Translations under genes and position numbers: made by a program
DNA from: Exophiala sp. HKRS030
Taxonomy: Eukaryota > Ascomycota > Eurotiomycetes > Chaetothyriales > Herpotrichiellaceae
NCBI GenBank assembly: GCA_023897205.1
Contig: JAHWDD010000026.1
Span: 1 to 64,000, forward strand
Direction: 5' to 3'
DNA: 64,000 nucleotides
Part shown: one piece after another, positions 1 to 11,690 of the stretch
Numbering within the stretch: position 1 is the stretch's first letter
Layout of the letters: the number at the start of each line of letters is the position of its first letter
The notes under the pieces: model-generated
The model's input: the letters and a program-made list of their open reading frames with translations, nothing else
Told to the model about the DNA's origin: nothing
Database searches by the model: none

Positions 1-1379
1 CCCGATTCAGTTCCACTGTCCTGTGGCCGAATCGTCACGTACTATTTATCACTTGGACAGAGTTTTGGCATGCGCATAGCGCTGCGTCACTCGCTGCGCC
101 AGCACATGCTCGGATATGTGTCTCTGAATCTCCTCGCTGCAAGACAGAGGTTTCGATTCGAGGAAGCGAGGAAACAATTCCTGCGAGGCCTACGTTGATG
201 ATCGCAGCTCTCGACACGGGTTCTGTCCTGCAGCAAGATCCTCGGTAAGAGTGTAACATGGCACGTCACAAGCAATAGGTCAAACTTCCAGTCTTCCCTG
301 TCTTCCTTTCTGCCCGGTTGTGCCTAATCCAATTTTAGATTCCACGTGTAGCTGCACAACGATGTGGCAAGCAACCTCGTATGTCCCTTCATACAAAGGC
401 TGCACGTAAATCAGGAAAGAGACCTCCTCAAGTCGGTGGCGGTAAGTGTCGATTTCGGGCACGGGTACCTAAGTTAACAAACTACGCATCAAAAGGCCTC
501 ATCGATATAGGCCAGGTACTGTTGCCCTCTGAGAGATCCGACATTACCAGGTACTCTTATCTTCTTAATTTATCATGAATATAGCTTTGACCTATTAGGC
601 AGCGCTCAACAGATCTGCTTATACGCAAATTGCATTTCCAGCGGCTTGTGCGCGAAATCGCGTAAGATTTCAAATCGGACCTTCGATTTCAGTCATCTGC
701 GATTGGTGCCCTTCAGGAAGCTACCGAAGCTTACCTTATCTCACTCTTTGAATATACGAATTTGTGTGCCATAGATGCTAAGAGAGTCACCATACAGCGT
801 AAGGATATCGCATTGGCACGTCGCCTACGTCAGGATCACTTAGATCGGAAGTGATACCATAGATTGAAGGATGTGGAATTACTTGACGATAACTTGGATT
901 GCGTAACTAGCTCCTTCTAAAAGAATATTGTGTCTTTTGGATATGGATGAATATGGATGATGAACACCTTGGAAGATGCTTCATCCCTATAAATCTACTC
1001 GCCGGATTCATAGTGAAGCTCGAGGATAACGGAAACCTCTACGCGTAACGAATATTTTGTGTCCTTGTTTCGAGCGACAATAAGTTGTCCTGTGGCCAGG
1101 GCGTGCCGTGCACGGGCCACAACTCCGTTGAGGTAATTGTGGCTTGTGCACGCCTGCTCTACCGATGTTTGGCCGCACACCGCAGAACGGGAGGGCGATT
1201 GCCGTATTCGTTGGCTCTCCCACGCCCCTAAGGTCCTTCCGGTTGTGGCCTGTGCATGCCAAGACAGCCCTTTTTCTACCAGCAACCACGCGTTACAGAT
1301 ATCAACACCAGAGATCACGTCGGATCGTAACAGCACTCCGCTCTCAACACCGCAAAATTTCGAACCGTCAATCTTTACG
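1..1379. other. No supported gene; upstream region of the JmjC-SET gene
   Basis: Only short overlapping open frames occur here. None has a recognisable domain or consistent splice signals. The last few hundred bases are presumably the 5' region of the JmjC-SET gene. Its frame is open from 1137, but that begins with a non-ATG codon. Confidence 0.5.
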
Positions 1380-4300
1380 ATGTCGGCCGTCAACGCAAGA
1401 ATACAAGGTATAGAAGACACGCTCAAGAAGCTCCTAGATGTCGTGGATAAGCATGGGTCACCCGGCAGGCGCCGGTCCGCCAAATCGCGCAAGCCAAGCC
1501 AACCGCCTTGGAAGACGATCCGGTCCATCATTGAAAAGTTGGCGCAAGACGTTCAGAGTGTTAAAGAAATGGTTGAAGGCTCCGGTAACAACACGGGGCA
1601 CGACCGGAGCACGGAAGCTGATGACGGAAACGCCACTCCGAAAAATCGACTACAGATCTTGGATCAACCACCACATAAGAGACAGCAAATTGGCCGGAAC
1701 TCTTCAGGGACCGCGCAATGCACACAAAAGGATGGATCTTTTTCTGTAGATTCCAGCGCGAGGCCAGACCGTCCGGCGACACCAACGCCGCTGCTCCATG
1801 GGTTGAACGTGGACGAGAATCGCGCTCCATCAACTTCTGTTCCTGATCCATCGTGCACCGCCCCAACCACTGTACCGACCACAGTTCCTACTAGAATGGA
1901 AAGCCCACAAGCCAAAAAAAATACTGCAGTGGGCGTGACTATGCCGCACCGTTCGAGCCACCCTATCATGTCGGCAATTTCTCAGTCCGACACTTCGACA
2001 CAGAGCGTCTCTGAAATTCCTCGAAATCCCAACATCACCATCTCTTATCGAGTGGAGCAGGGCGTCGTTGTTCTAGTGCCCGTGAACATGGAGCAGTGTC
2101 GCGATATGCCGTTTCTTTTCGCTCAGGCCGAGGCACTTGGTGCACGTGAAACAGGAGTGTTCAAGTACGTGCTCCCGAGCGACCTTGAACTCGGCGCCCA
2201 CGCCGTCCCTAGGATTACAACGCGTATGTCTAAGTTTGGGTCTCGCCTCGGGCCGGACGACATCTTTCATATTTCACGGACCGAGGATCCGGAGACGCCT
2301 GAGATCAGCGAGACCAGCTTCACACCCACAGAGCCAGATGAACTATCAGAGATGTTGGAGCGTCGTCTGGCCGATCCTGAGGCGATAAGCAAGATGCGAT
2401 ACTGTACCGATCTCCCGGCGCAGACTGCCGAAGCTCGGCGACAATTGGGCTTACCCGCAGAGTCCCCCATCTGGCCTCTGAAAAGTAATATGTTGGATTG
2501 CACCAAGTACCGTGTCCCGGGACTCCACTGGCCGTATGGATATGTGTCGGGCGATGACGGATCGCTATTTGTCATACACCGTGAGGATGGCAAGCTGCCG
2601 TCGCTGAATGTCCTACACTATGGCAGAGAGAAACTCTGGTATGTGGTGGCTCGGAAAGATGGCTACCTCGTCGAAAACGAAGTGAAACGCGGGAAATGTG
2701 AGCAGAAAGTACGACACGCTTCGCGCTGGATTCCGCGGTCAAAGCTCAGAGCCATTGGTGCTTCCTTTGTCACATTCGTCCAACGTGCCCGCGAGGTGGT
2801 CGTGGTGTGGGGCGATAGCTACCATCAAGGTGGTACCGTTGGCCCCACCGTTGCCGAAGCCGTGAACTATGGCGGCCCTGGTTGGAGCATCGAAGGTTAC
2901 TCTGAATGCAGCCCCAATTGCGATGGATATCCTATCCCAAATGCGTTCTTGGAGTTCCGTTCCCCGAATGAACCACAGCGCGAGCAAGGCGGCGAAGTTT
3001 CACAGACAGTTCACGCCTCGGTCCAGCCTCAAGGGAGCGAGCGACTAGCTAGAAACCGTCTACCAGCTCCGATTCGGGACGGTAAAGCGACAGCGAGCGA
3101 ACTTAGTATGAATAAGCAGGAGGCCAGATCCCAAAAGAGGCGCAGAGACGCGCCGATCCCGCAGCACTCCCGCAAAAAGACCACGATTCACACCATGCAC
3201 AGTTCAGCCGATACGGTAATGACTGAAATTGAGATCCGCAACGATCTAGTCTCACGGATGGTGACGGCCATTCGGAGTAGAGACGCAATCCAGCAGTTCT
3301 TCGATATTGTCCACGGTCGTCGAGACCCCGAACCCACAGCGATACGAATATCTCTCACCACAAATACGTCTAAAAGACAACTTTGGATTCAAGATCCGGC
3401 CCAAATGCTCGAGAACGATGTGAAATACCTCAGTATGCTTTCACGCAAGACTACCTTTCATGACTTCCTTACTCGGTTGTTCCAAGTCCGTCTTGCCGAT
3501 CATGTCGACGAGATTAGCCGTGGCCGTCTAAGGAGTGAGCCAGCTGTCATTGCAAAAATCCTTCAGCGCACGGGGATGTCGAAGCGCCAGTACCTGTACC
3601 ATCGAGATAGAGGGGCGAAGTGGCGGGAATACTGTAAGGCGTTTCCAGGTATCCTTGGCTTCATTCCCTTTCAAACTCAAAAATTTAGCTTTTCTTCAAC
3701 GTCTTGGCTCAATCTCGACGAAGGAGACTTTGCCTCCTTACTTTCTCATCTGAAATCCGAGTATACGTCCGCTCTCTGTGTCGCGGGGAGAGCATTTGAA
3801 CACTCCCTGGATCCCGCGGCAGACGATGTCGATTTCATCTGGGAAAACCTGAGCGTATCATTGCACAAAATTTCGGACGGAGAGTTGGTCTCCATTCTAG
3901 GTCTCTTCCCAGCAAAGGACGAAAACAGATATGATCCCGGTGCCTATCCAGAGTGGCCCAGACCTGACGACTGGCCCAACGAGTCACCGTGGCCGGTTGA
4001 TCCAACATCCCTGCCTCCTTCTGGAGGGGTTCAGTGTAATGTGTGTCATCAGAGCAACTGCCCTTGCGGCCTATGCCATGAGAGAAATTGCCTTTGTGCC
4101 GCCACTCGTCACGAGACACCGCCTCGCATTCGGAATTATGACGACAAATATGGGGGCAAAAATCGAGGTCTGCAAGCCGTCGCGAAGGAAGCGGGCCAAA
4201 TCGCCTATTCGAAGGGCACCATTATCGCCTTCCTTACGGGGACGTTAGCGCCTCCCAATACGTACGACAACGGTCAATGTATACAGGTGGACCGCGGCGA

Positions 4301-4550
4301 TATCATTGGCGAGCCCACAGTCGCCCAGATCAACTGTGCTGAGTCCGGCAATATCTCTCGACTGTTCAACCATAGTTGTGAGCCATCGGCCCGCTTCAAG
4401 GGCATGAGGGTATCAGGGAAGTTTAGGATCGCAATCGTTGCTGAACACAATATTTATGATGGGGAAGAAATCACTGTCCACTACGGCCAACAGTATTGGA
4501 GAAGGGCAAAATGTCGATGCCCTGTATGTCGATTAGGCCGGCGACTCTAG
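1380..4550 (+). CDS. JmjC domain - SET domain fusion protein (putative chromatin demethylase/methyltransferase)
   Basis: One uninterrupted exon gives 1056 aa from the ATG at 1380; the frame is open further upstream without an ATG. The N-terminus is a short coiled coil followed by a low-complexity Ser/Pro/Thr region. A JmjC domain spans about residues 360-510. Its Fe(II) ligands look conserved: the H-x-E pair in VIHRED (H400, E402) and the distal His in DSYHQGG (H482). A helical linker region of unknown fold covers about 610-850. A Cys cluster (CNVC, CPCGLC, CLC) starts near residue 885. A C-terminal SET domain follows, with the NHSC motif at 997-1000, EEITVHYG, and a post-SET-like CRCPVC at the end. 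JmjC enzymes remove and SET enzymes add lysine methyl groups, so opposite activities may sit in one nuclear protein. Substrate and activity are inferred, not shown. Confidence 0.8.
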   Translation: MSAVNARIQGIEDTLKKLLDVVDKHGSPGRRRSAKSRKPSQPPWKTIRSIIEKLAQDVQSVKEMVEGSGNNTGHDRSTEADDGNATPKNRLQILDQPPHKRQQIGRNSSGTAQCTQKDGSFSVDSSARPDRPATPTPLLHGLNVDENRAPSTSVPDPSCTAPTTVPTTVPTRMESPQAKKNTAVGVTMPHRSSHPIMSAISQSDTSTQSVSEIPRNPNITISYRVEQGVVVLVPVNMEQCRDMPFLFAQAEALGARETGVFKYVLPSDLELGAHAVPRITTRMSKFGSRLGPDDIFHISRTEDPETPEISETSFTPTEPDELSEMLERRLADPEAISKMRYCTDLPAQTAEARRQLGLPAESPIWPLKSNMLDCTKYRVPGLHWPYGYVSGDDGSLFVIHREDGKLPSLNVLHYGREKLWYVVARKDGYLVENEVKRGKCEQKVRHASRWIPRSKLRAIGASFVTFVQRAREVVVVWGDSYHQGGTVGPTVAEAVNYGGPGWSIEGYSECSPNCDGYPIPNAFLEFRSPNEPQREQGGEVSQTVHASVQPQGSERLARNRLPAPIRDGKATASELSMNKQEARSQKRRRDAPIPQHSRKKTTIHTMHSSADTVMTEIEIRNDLVSRMVTAIRSRDAIQQFFDIVHGRRDPEPTAIRISLTTNTSKRQLWIQDPAQMLENDVKYLSMLSRKTTFHDFLTRLFQVRLADHVDEISRGRLRSEPAVIAKILQRTGMSKRQYLYHRDRGAKWREYCKAFPGILGFIPFQTQKFSFSSTSWLNLDEGDFASLLSHLKSEYTSALCVAGRAFEHSLDPAADDVDFIWENLSVSLHKISDGELVSILGLFPAKDENRYDPGAYPEWPRPDDWPNESPWPVDPTSLPPSGGVQCNVCHQSNCPCGLCHERNCLCAATRHETPPRIRNYDDKYGGKNRGLQAVAKEAGQIAYSKGTIIAFLTGTLAPPNTYDNGQCIQVDRGDIIGEPTVAQINCAESGNISRLFNHSCEPSARFKGMRVSGKFRIAIVAEHNIYDGEEITVHYGQQYWRRAKCRCPVCRLGRRL

Positions 4551-4554
4551 ATTG

Positions 4555-4660
4555 CATATCAAGAGGGTGTGAGTATTAGGATCCGCTCCGTGGGCAACGA
4601 GCCATTGCATCAGCTCCCGATCGAATAACAATATTGTCGGTGACTTGTGGTTCTGGTGTT
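4555..4660 (-). pseudogene. Ankyrin-repeat remnant
   Basis: On the minus strand just downstream of the JmjC-SET stop, about 20 codons match an ankyrin repeat (ELMQWLVAHGADPNTHTL). No start, splice frame or further repeats are visible. It is probably the residue of a larger ankyrin gene, too short to assign. Confidence 0.4.
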
Positions 4661-4984
4661 GAAGACAGATGATCGCTCAAAACACTATCAACATGTGGCA
4701 ATGCAGCTATTCAAGACGTATAATCAGTAGAAAAGCCCTCAGCCGTGAAGAAAGCTGTATATAGCGTATATGCCCTAGAATGAGGTTTCTAGGACACCTT
4801 ATTCGGCACGCTCGGGCCACTCAAACAGACATATCTACATTAGTCGAGGATTCCCAATCAGAGACGGTACGTATGCTTCCAGCGACTACGTTCGTAACAC
4901 ATTAAATGATCCATTATCTGCGATTCATTTACTAAGCGCCGATGTCGCCCTTTTATCTCAGATTTTGCATCCTTCGACACACAC

Positions 4985-4986
4985 CT

Positions 4987-5030
<44 letters not shown>
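4985..5030. repeat. (CA)n microsatellite
   Basis: An almost pure run of CA dinucleotides about 40 bases long. The minus-strand open frame across it (a run of Cys-Val) is an artefact of the repeat. Confidence 0.95.
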
Positions 5031-5031
<1 letters not shown>

Positions 5032-5863
5032 TCACACGCGAATATACACAGCCACAGAACGACGTGAACTAAATGAGAACGAACTTCCATCCGGCGATGC
5101 ACTTCCTTTGAGCACGGAGCTCTAACAGAGCAAAGTATCAATAAAACTATGCCCGACGTCCCGGATGAGGTACAGTACATGGTTCAATCAGCATGGGCGT
5201 ACTCGTCACCCCGACGAGCATCGAAGACAACACAATAAGCGAGGTGGTATATGCTACTGAGATTCCACTCCAGCGGATGGAAGTTGTGTGCACTGAAAGA
5301 CTTAAGGCGAGCACTAGTCCGGCGTAGTAAACGACGGTTCTAAAAGTAGACTGCCAGTGGTACTGTGTCGTCCAATGTTAAACCAAGACTTACGAAACAA
5401 GCCAGGATCTTTTGCAAAGAAAGCCACGATCCATAAGTAAAAACTGCTCGCGGCTCCCCCCGATCGGGAAACAGGGTGATGCCGCCCTTGCTCACCCCTG
5501 GCTCGCGCGAGCCGGGTGAGCGATCTTCCGGTCAGCGTAAAATTATGCAATCTCGCCAATGGGATCAGCCAGAGGGTGCGGGGCTAACAAGAACTCAGTC
5601 CATGAAGAAAATCACCAAAAGGATAAAAGGAACAGCTTAATGCTTTCAAGGCATAGCTGCTTGTTCAATGATCCCTTCAAGCTACGGCAAGCGAATATAT
5701 CGTGAAGGAAATGAAAATATTGGTAATTTGTTCCACCAGGCGAGACATTTCTGACTCTCAGCTTAATTGCCTTGCGCTCATTTTCACAAATACCTTACAC
5801 ACGAAGCTGATTTCGATACCAATGTCGTGTCCTTGTTCCATCTGTGAGGTGTTCAACAACACA
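5031..5863. other. No supported gene
   Basis: No domain, splice pattern or repeat family was recognised in this stretch. Confidence 0.5.
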
Positions 5864-6130
5864 AGTGATGATCTCCGAGCGGTGCGTCCTCCACCAATGA
5901 AATCATATTACTGGTTCCCCTAACCTGGCTTCAAAAGGCTTCTCATCGAGACAAGCTCGAAGAAGGAAGGCAGAAGCTGCATAATTACTATGGAGACAAG
6001 GAGAAGATGACAGATGAGCAAGAAAACCAAGTATACGAGAATCTCATCAAGCTGGCAAAAGAAAATGGCCTACATGATCTGAGGAAAACGCTACAAGAGC
6101 TCTACAATAGTCCCTTCTGCAACCTTTGGC
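5864..6130 (+). other. Unidentified charged open frame (possible exon)
   Basis: After a stop near 5863 one frame stays open to about 6200. Its first ATG is at 6007. The peptide is rich in Lys, Glu and Gln (MTDEQENQVYENLIKLAKEN) and looks helical. The frame runs into the 3' flank of the first WOPR copy, so it may be part of an older neighbouring gene cut by the duplication. I recognise no family. Confidence 0.25.
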
Positions 6131-6329
6131 CGATACGGCATATGCGATCCCGAAGCCCCCGTCAGCATGAATTCCAAAGAGGTCGGTTTCTCAAATGAAG
6201 AATTGGTTTCGATTATTGATTCGCTTGACCATCGTCTAGACCTTTGCTGGGACCGTCAGCATCAAGCCATGCCCTCCTCCGGGACCCATGCACCTCAATT
6301 CCAACGCATATCTTATCTTGGCTGGGGCG

Positions 6330-7150
6330 CTACCAGACAAAACTGCCATCAGCACTGCATATGTCATACCGGAATAGGCTTGGATCCAACAGGCCATCAG
6401 TCGACCAAGGTATGGCAGCGTGATCGAAATTCACAAGTTCTGAAAACGGATCCTGGCGGGAATCGATGTGGTAACGGTCAGACTCTTTCAACATGGGCCA
6501 GCCTGGTTGAGCATGATGGGAACTGCCCCAGAGGTGTGTCGTTGGCGATAAGCTGCTTTTCCCAACTCGGTGGGCGTTGTACGAGTTTCCGTACAGTATT
6601 GGAATTCTTGGTAGGTGCCACGGTGGCAGAATGAGGTCCTGGTTCGTTTTCGGAGTTTGCCACCGGCCTTGGAAAACATCAACAGGCCAGTAGTATGACA
6701 CCAAGTGCCAAATTGCGCCAAAGTTGTCACTGCTTTTCACAGTGATTATTTTCTTGATCAGGCTTTCGGGTTCGATGTGCTTAAAGTTCACCAATGGGCC
6801 ATAAAGCCGTTGGTGCCCATCGTCCCAGCCATTCTTCACCAGCAGAGGTGGTTTGTCAGTTTCCGTGTTGTGTGACTGATTTTGCGCAGCTGATCGCTCT
6901 CCATATATGAGAAACTCGCCTAAGACTCGACTCGGGCTCCAATGCCGCCCATCAGTCCAACGCTGAATGCCGGATGATTTTTCCTCGTAGATGAAGATTT
7001 GTCCGCCTTGTGCGACGGAAGGTCGTTCTGACGAGGTAGGTCGTCTCTTGATCACTTGCAGACTGCCTCGGACGCACGCCTGGATCAGCATCACGGCATC
7101 TTGACGGCAAACCCGAAGTATGAAGACTGGAGGTCAAGATCAGACTGCAT
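6330..7150 (-). pseudogene. WOPR (Gti1/Pac2 family) transcription regulator, copy 1, broken near its 5' end
   Basis: The minus-strand frame encodes most of a WOPR DNA-binding protein. It contains the family signature IQRWTDGRHWSPSR, then FLIYGE and the second WOPR half (WHLVSYYWPVDV). Upstream, a splice acceptor and SSYFGF match the usual beginning (compare PSYFGFVETREDAV in copy 2). About 7 nt are missing between this and DAVMLIQACVRGSL, which throws the start out of frame. WOPR proteins are fungal master regulators of morphology and virulence (Wor1, Ryp1, Sge1). The body would only be read from an internal ATG near 7094, so this copy is probably non-functional. Upstream DNA to about 7560 resembles the flank of copy 2. 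Confidence 0.75.
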
Positions 7151-7560
7151 CATAAAGGCCCAGGAAAATCTCGAGTGAGTGAGGAAGACATTGACGCCTG
7201 GAAAATGGGCAGTACTTATGAACCACATACCTCATCCAAAAAAAACAGGTCGATTTCAATTGATTCAAACCTCCTTGCATATGTGGCACAGAGTCCCGGG
7301 TGGCTGCATAAGTGACACGTCGTTATAGATGTAACAAACCACATCGTTACCGAGATGGTGATACATTGTGGAACACAAATAGTAGGACAATACTTCTTCT
7401 TTAAGTATGGGTGGCGACGGAGTCAAATAAAGAAACCTGAGGGTGCTTTCATGCTTGAAAGCGAGCATGAGACGTTGTATCAACCATGTTGAGCTAGCTA
7501 ATAGGTCATGCATGAAGAGTCACCATTGTTTGATCATCGGATGGCACCACAGCCATCACA

Positions 7561-7981
7561 GCTCCTTGCATAGTGGGCAGATCACAAAGTTTGACACCAT
7601 GTGCATCTGTGCATTTGTGAGAGACCATATAAAATTTAGTTTGGCTGGGAACTTGCTTCCCAAAAGCAACCGTCAAGCTTTTCGGTCATAAAGGATATTA
7701 GGGAGCAAGCCGGAAAATTTGGTTGCGAGCGTCCCCGGACTCAACCCGACGTGGACGAAATACGTTATTCTGTCTTCGCGCTTACTCATCCTCTGCCAAG
7801 GCCACAACTTCATAAATGTGGCTGGCTTCTTGAGCGCCTGCAGAGGTCGGGCTTTGATCATGAACTAGCGGCCACAATAATCCGTTTTATAGAGGAATTC
7901 AACCATACGTTGAACAATACTGCGTCTTTTTCCGGGAAGTCGAGCTCGAAGTCGATCGATTCCTGAGCTTTTCAGTCTACA
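7561..7981. other. No assigned gene
   Basis: A plus-strand open frame at 7751-7966 begins with GTG and has no recognisable domain. It ends just before the IFI6-like frame and could be 5' sequence of that locus. Confidence 0.4.
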
Positions 7982-8660
7982 ATGCCCTTCCGTGCCCCGG
8001 CATTGGTTGAACGCTATTCCACAATGGATATCTTGCAAAATATCTTTGGGTGTTTTGGAGCTCAAAGTGTTGGGCTTTCCGCCGACCAGCACAGTACCCA
8101 CCCAACGCCAGCCGATGAAAAAGAACTTGCCCGCTCGTTCCTCTCCGTTCTGTTCAATACAGAAAAGCCCGGTCGAGACCTCGAGACTCGTCTTCGAAAC
8201 ATTGTATACACAAACAGGTGGTATGAGGGACTTGCAAAGCGCATCCTGGACGGCCTTGTTGCCGCAATGCAGTCCGGAAAAGCCATGAGTGGGGCAATGA
8301 AAGAAACGTATGACAAAACACTCGCTATCGCCGGTGACTTTACGAAAGAACATCCTGTTCTTATTGCAGCCATACTTACAGTCGTGGCTATTGGAATATC
8401 GGTTATCTTGCACCCTGGGTTGTCGAGGTCTTGGGTTCGGAGAGTTTGGACCAGCTGAAGGTGAGTCATCCTGCAGCAGTTCTGAGATCAAGAGGTGGCG
8501 AGGCCATTCTGTTTCTGACATATGCAGGTTCATTCGCCCCTTTTGGGCACTCTACGTTTCCTGACGTCGAGGCTGGCTGGCTCGGTATGAAATGGGGAAA
8601 GGTTTGGCTGTGCACCATTCTACCAGCCAACAGTGTTGCTCGACACACTCCTCAGGAAAA
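7982..8660 (+). pseudogene. IFI6/IFI27-like (interferon-induced 6-16 family) small membrane protein with frameshifts
   Basis: The first frame (from ATG 7982, or 8024) gives a soluble N-terminal part ending in a hydrophobic segment, VLIAAILTVVAIGISVIL. The continuation expected for fungal members of this family lies in two other frames: LAPWVVEVLG, then GFGEFGPAEG. After a likely intron (GTGAGT at about 8461 to CAG at about 8528) it goes on as GSFAPFG and GWLGMKWGK. Two indels around 8400-8440 are therefore needed to read the whole protein. Family members are small Gly-rich membrane proteins, mitochondrial or ER in animals; their fungal role is unknown. A sequencing error cannot be excluded. 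Confidence 0.5.
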
Positions 8661-8728
8661 AACAATTTTAGAGACGGACGATGTCGTTCCGGCTCGTCAT
8701 TTGCCAACGCCCACAGAATCATGCCCAA

Positions 8729-9610
8729 CTAGAACAAACCTGGCATCTCCCCAATGTAGAACGAGTTAGGACGGTCGATAATCTCTAGAGGCTCCCATCC
8801 CCCTCGACATTCATGTCTGCTGAAGTCAATAACCATGGCATTCCCTTGTTCGTTGACGACGAGGTTGGAAAGGGTTAAGTCGTCGTGAACATATCCCTCT
8901 GCGTGAACGTCACTCAGGCCACGGATGGCGCCCATTGGCAGCGATCTTCCCATGCAATGCGGCCGCCGAGTAGGTCGATGACTGCGCCGTTTTCGAGGTG
9001 GCTCTTCAGCACGCCTTTCACCAGCTGTTTCGTGTCATTGAGCACAACAGCTTCCAACTCCACCACGTACCCGGAATCATGAAGAGCATAATCTGTTCAC
9101 CGCATCCCGGCCTGGGAACGTCTTCCCCGTGTAATACTCGTCATTTTATTGGACTCTGTAGACAAAGCCGGAAAGATGAGAGTCCAATTGGCCAACGTGC
9201 AAAAATGTGCGCAACAGTATCTCGCGATGGGTACTGAATAATTTCCTCGTTGTCTTCACGTACGTAGATATGTAATCTGGAATCGACAGTCCGGATCGCA
9301 AGTTCCGTGGTGGTCTCGAAATTTGAGATTTCGTAAAGGTTCTTGTAGATGGATTCATCTATCTGCAGCCCCTTGTCGTCTGAAGATGCGAGTCGTGCCA
9401 GGTCCAGTTCCACGCCTGGGCGGGTCGACAATTATAAGCAATTTTCACCCAACGCCAATTGTTTGAGTCTTCAGCATAGTTGAAGAAGAGTTTTCCAACA
9501 TCCATGCCGAGCCTTTCGGGAAATTGAGTGTCCACCGACTCTGGGCTGGTGTAGCGGGTACTGTTGGGCAAAGGGTGGTGATTTATTGTTCTCTGCGACA
9601 AGAAATGGTC
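8729..9610 (-). pseudogene. Protein-kinase-like / phosphotransferase-fold remnant
   Basis: Read on the minus strand, pieces in different frames line up as one kinase-fold protein. The order is an N-terminal part (9610-9140), then YVVELEAVVLND (about 9080), then a catalytic loop YVHDDLTLSNLVV and VIDFS (about 8880-8820). The D-x-x-x-x-N and DF-type residues are present, but frame changes near 9060 and 8960 break the gene. It may be a fungal kinase or an aminoglycoside-phosphotransferase-like protein. Introns could explain part of the frame changes. Confidence 0.5.
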
Positions 9611-10140
9611 CGGTGTCAGCTATCGAACCTCCGGTGAGAAGTCTCCGCACGTTTTGACGGTTTGCAGGCTTTGTATTTTGTGACTGCCACGAAGATCCCT
9701 AGCAGTTTCTTCTTCCTGAGGCTCAAACCGTGATCTATTCAACCCTGGACATCCATCGTGAACTCACAGGAAGGCAGGAGAATATGGTCATTTAGCCTGT
9801 GAGTTTTCGTACAGGCTAGATTTCTCTGGAGGCCAAAGATTTTGTACTTCTCTCCACAGCTGGCAGGGAACTCGGGGAGCAGAATAGTGACCTGTATTTG
9901 AATATGGAGCCATCACCACCTATAGAGCTGTGTGCGCTGCTTGCCGCCATGACAAAAAGGACGCCCATAACCCATCGGATCTCGTACATTCAGCTTCTTT
10001 GAGCTTCTTACTGAAGCGTTCGTTCCGTCTTAAACCACTGGCAAGGTCTGACCCTGCTCTATAACAGCAGCTGAAAAGTCCCGCCATTTCAGCCAGCCGC
10101 CTCAGACCCAACTCCAGCTTCAGCATCGCGCATACATTGA
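9611..10140. other. No supported gene
   Basis: No recognisable protein or RNA. The minus-strand frame 9920-10150 directly follows the TPR remnant but shows no repeat motif. Confidence 0.4.
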
Positions 10141-10146
10141 TGCAGC

Positions 10147-10265
10147 TCAAGCCGAGTTGTTCATGCTGGCCAGTGTCGACGGATGCTCCTCTCCGAGCAC
10201 CTTTTCCTTCAGATTCAACGTCTGTCGGTGCATCTGCTCCGCCTCCTCATACGTTCCCTTGCTAA
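10147..10265 (-). pseudogene. TPR-repeat remnant of the kinesin-light-chain/NLR type
   Basis: The segment YEEAEQMHRQTLNLKEKVLG followed by EEHPSTLASMNN is a textbook repeat of the TPR_10/TPR_12 type found at the C-terminus of fungal NLR-like proteins. Only one repeat is left, ended by a stop, with unrelated sequence on both sides. Confidence 0.6.
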
Positions 10266-10429
10266 CATTCGCATGCATGCAACAGCCACCCGTCGGGAAA
10301 GATCCCAACCGGGATGATGTGCTACTACGGTCATCCCATGAAGCTTTGTCTATAGGGATTATCACAGAGATCGGACAGGGTACGAAAGGCCGGAAAAACC
10401 CTCGCTGTTCTCAACAATCCAGTCGATAA

Positions 10430-10998
10430 AAGCACATTTCAATCTGACAGACAAGGACTGAAGTAAGCTAGACGAGTTTTACGGAGGAAGGCTGCATTTG
10501 CTAGGCAATCGCATTCTATGGATACGTGGTGGAGCATTATTAGAACTTCATGGAATGATCAGTACACGTTTCATGCATATGTTGATTCACGGTTAGGCGA
10601 AGGGAAGAGGGAGTGTATGTATGTATGTAAAATTTCCATCTGGTCAATCTATCTTTAACGAAGGTGGCTGAACCTTCTCTGCAATGTTCCTGCGGAACGA
10701 TGGCTGGACTTGCAATCATCGAACGATGCCCGCCTCCATCACTCTCCGCTTCGGTCGCACTTGCACCGTCCGCTTCAATCGCAACCTCTGTCGATACGTC
10801 CGTACCTTCGCATCCTGTATCTTGCCAACATGCCTCGGAATTGCTACCAAGTCAAGCCATTGCTAGGGGTACGTATGCCATATCTGAGCATATTTGGATT
10901 TCTCTGCCCATCAATTGAGGCGGGCGTGGTGCCGGAACCGGCAACCTCGAGGTCTGAAAAGAGACCCTGGAGAGTGTGGTTATGAAAGTGTACGGAAT
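10430..10998. other. No supported gene
   Basis: Contains a short (GTAT)n run near 10615. Otherwise there are only overlapping short frames without domains. Confidence 0.5.
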
Positions 10999-11690
10999 CT
11001 ATTGACATAGGCCAAGTTGGCGGAACATGATGCTCACTGGCCTGTGGATGCCCCGTAGGCGCATCATTGGCGTTGCACTGCTTTCTCCCGCTCTGTGGCT
11101 GTCCCCTTGGTGGTCATATGGTATCGAATTTCCCGGTCGGTGCCACGGTTGCAGGATGAATTCCTGGTTTAGAGCCAGGGTCTGCAATTGGCCTCGCAGA
11201 ACATCAATGGGCCGGTAGTAAGACACCACGTGCCAAGTCGTGCCAGAGTGACCTGTTTCATTGACCTTGATGGTTTTCATGACCAGATTCCCCGGGCCAA
11301 AATGAAAGGAGTTTGCAAATGGGCCATAAAGTCGTCGGTGGCATTCTTCCAAATCATCGTTCTCTGGCAGTGGTTTGTGGTCACTCTCTGTGGTGTATGC
11401 TCGATTGGCCGAGGCCACCTGCTCGCCGTAGATAAGGAAGTCGCTCGGAATCCGGCTTGGGCTCCAGTGTCGGCCATCGGTCCATCGCTGAATGCCGGAT
11501 ACTGTCTGTTCGTGCACGAATACATGGCCGCTTTGTGCAATGGAAGGCCGCTCTGACAGGGTTGGCCGCCTGCGGACGAAGTTTAGGCTCCCTTGGAGTC
11601 AAGCTTGACTCAGGATTACGGCGTCTTCACGGGTCTCGACGAACCCAAAATATGAAGGCTGGAAATCGTGTTAGACTGCATGTCGAGTAA
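10999..11690 (-). pseudogene. WOPR (Gti1/Pac2 family) regulator, copy 2, in-frame stop
   Basis: A second minus-strand WOPR copy in the same orientation as copy 1. It has a good intron end (CTAAC branch, CAG acceptor near 11665), PSYFGFVETREDAVILSQA, then an in-frame TGA. The same frame then continues with LQGSLNFVRRRP, the signature IQRWTDGRHWSPSR, FLIYGE and WHVVSYYRPIDV. The TGA falls where other copies have Cys (QACVRG), so a single substitution truncates the protein before the DNA-binding signature. The upstream 400 bp resembles the promoter side of copy 1, so the duplication included regulatory DNA. Confidence 0.75.

Noticed and set aside
4953..5180. Open frame with Cys-Val repeats
   Set aside because: Product of the (CA)n microsatellite.
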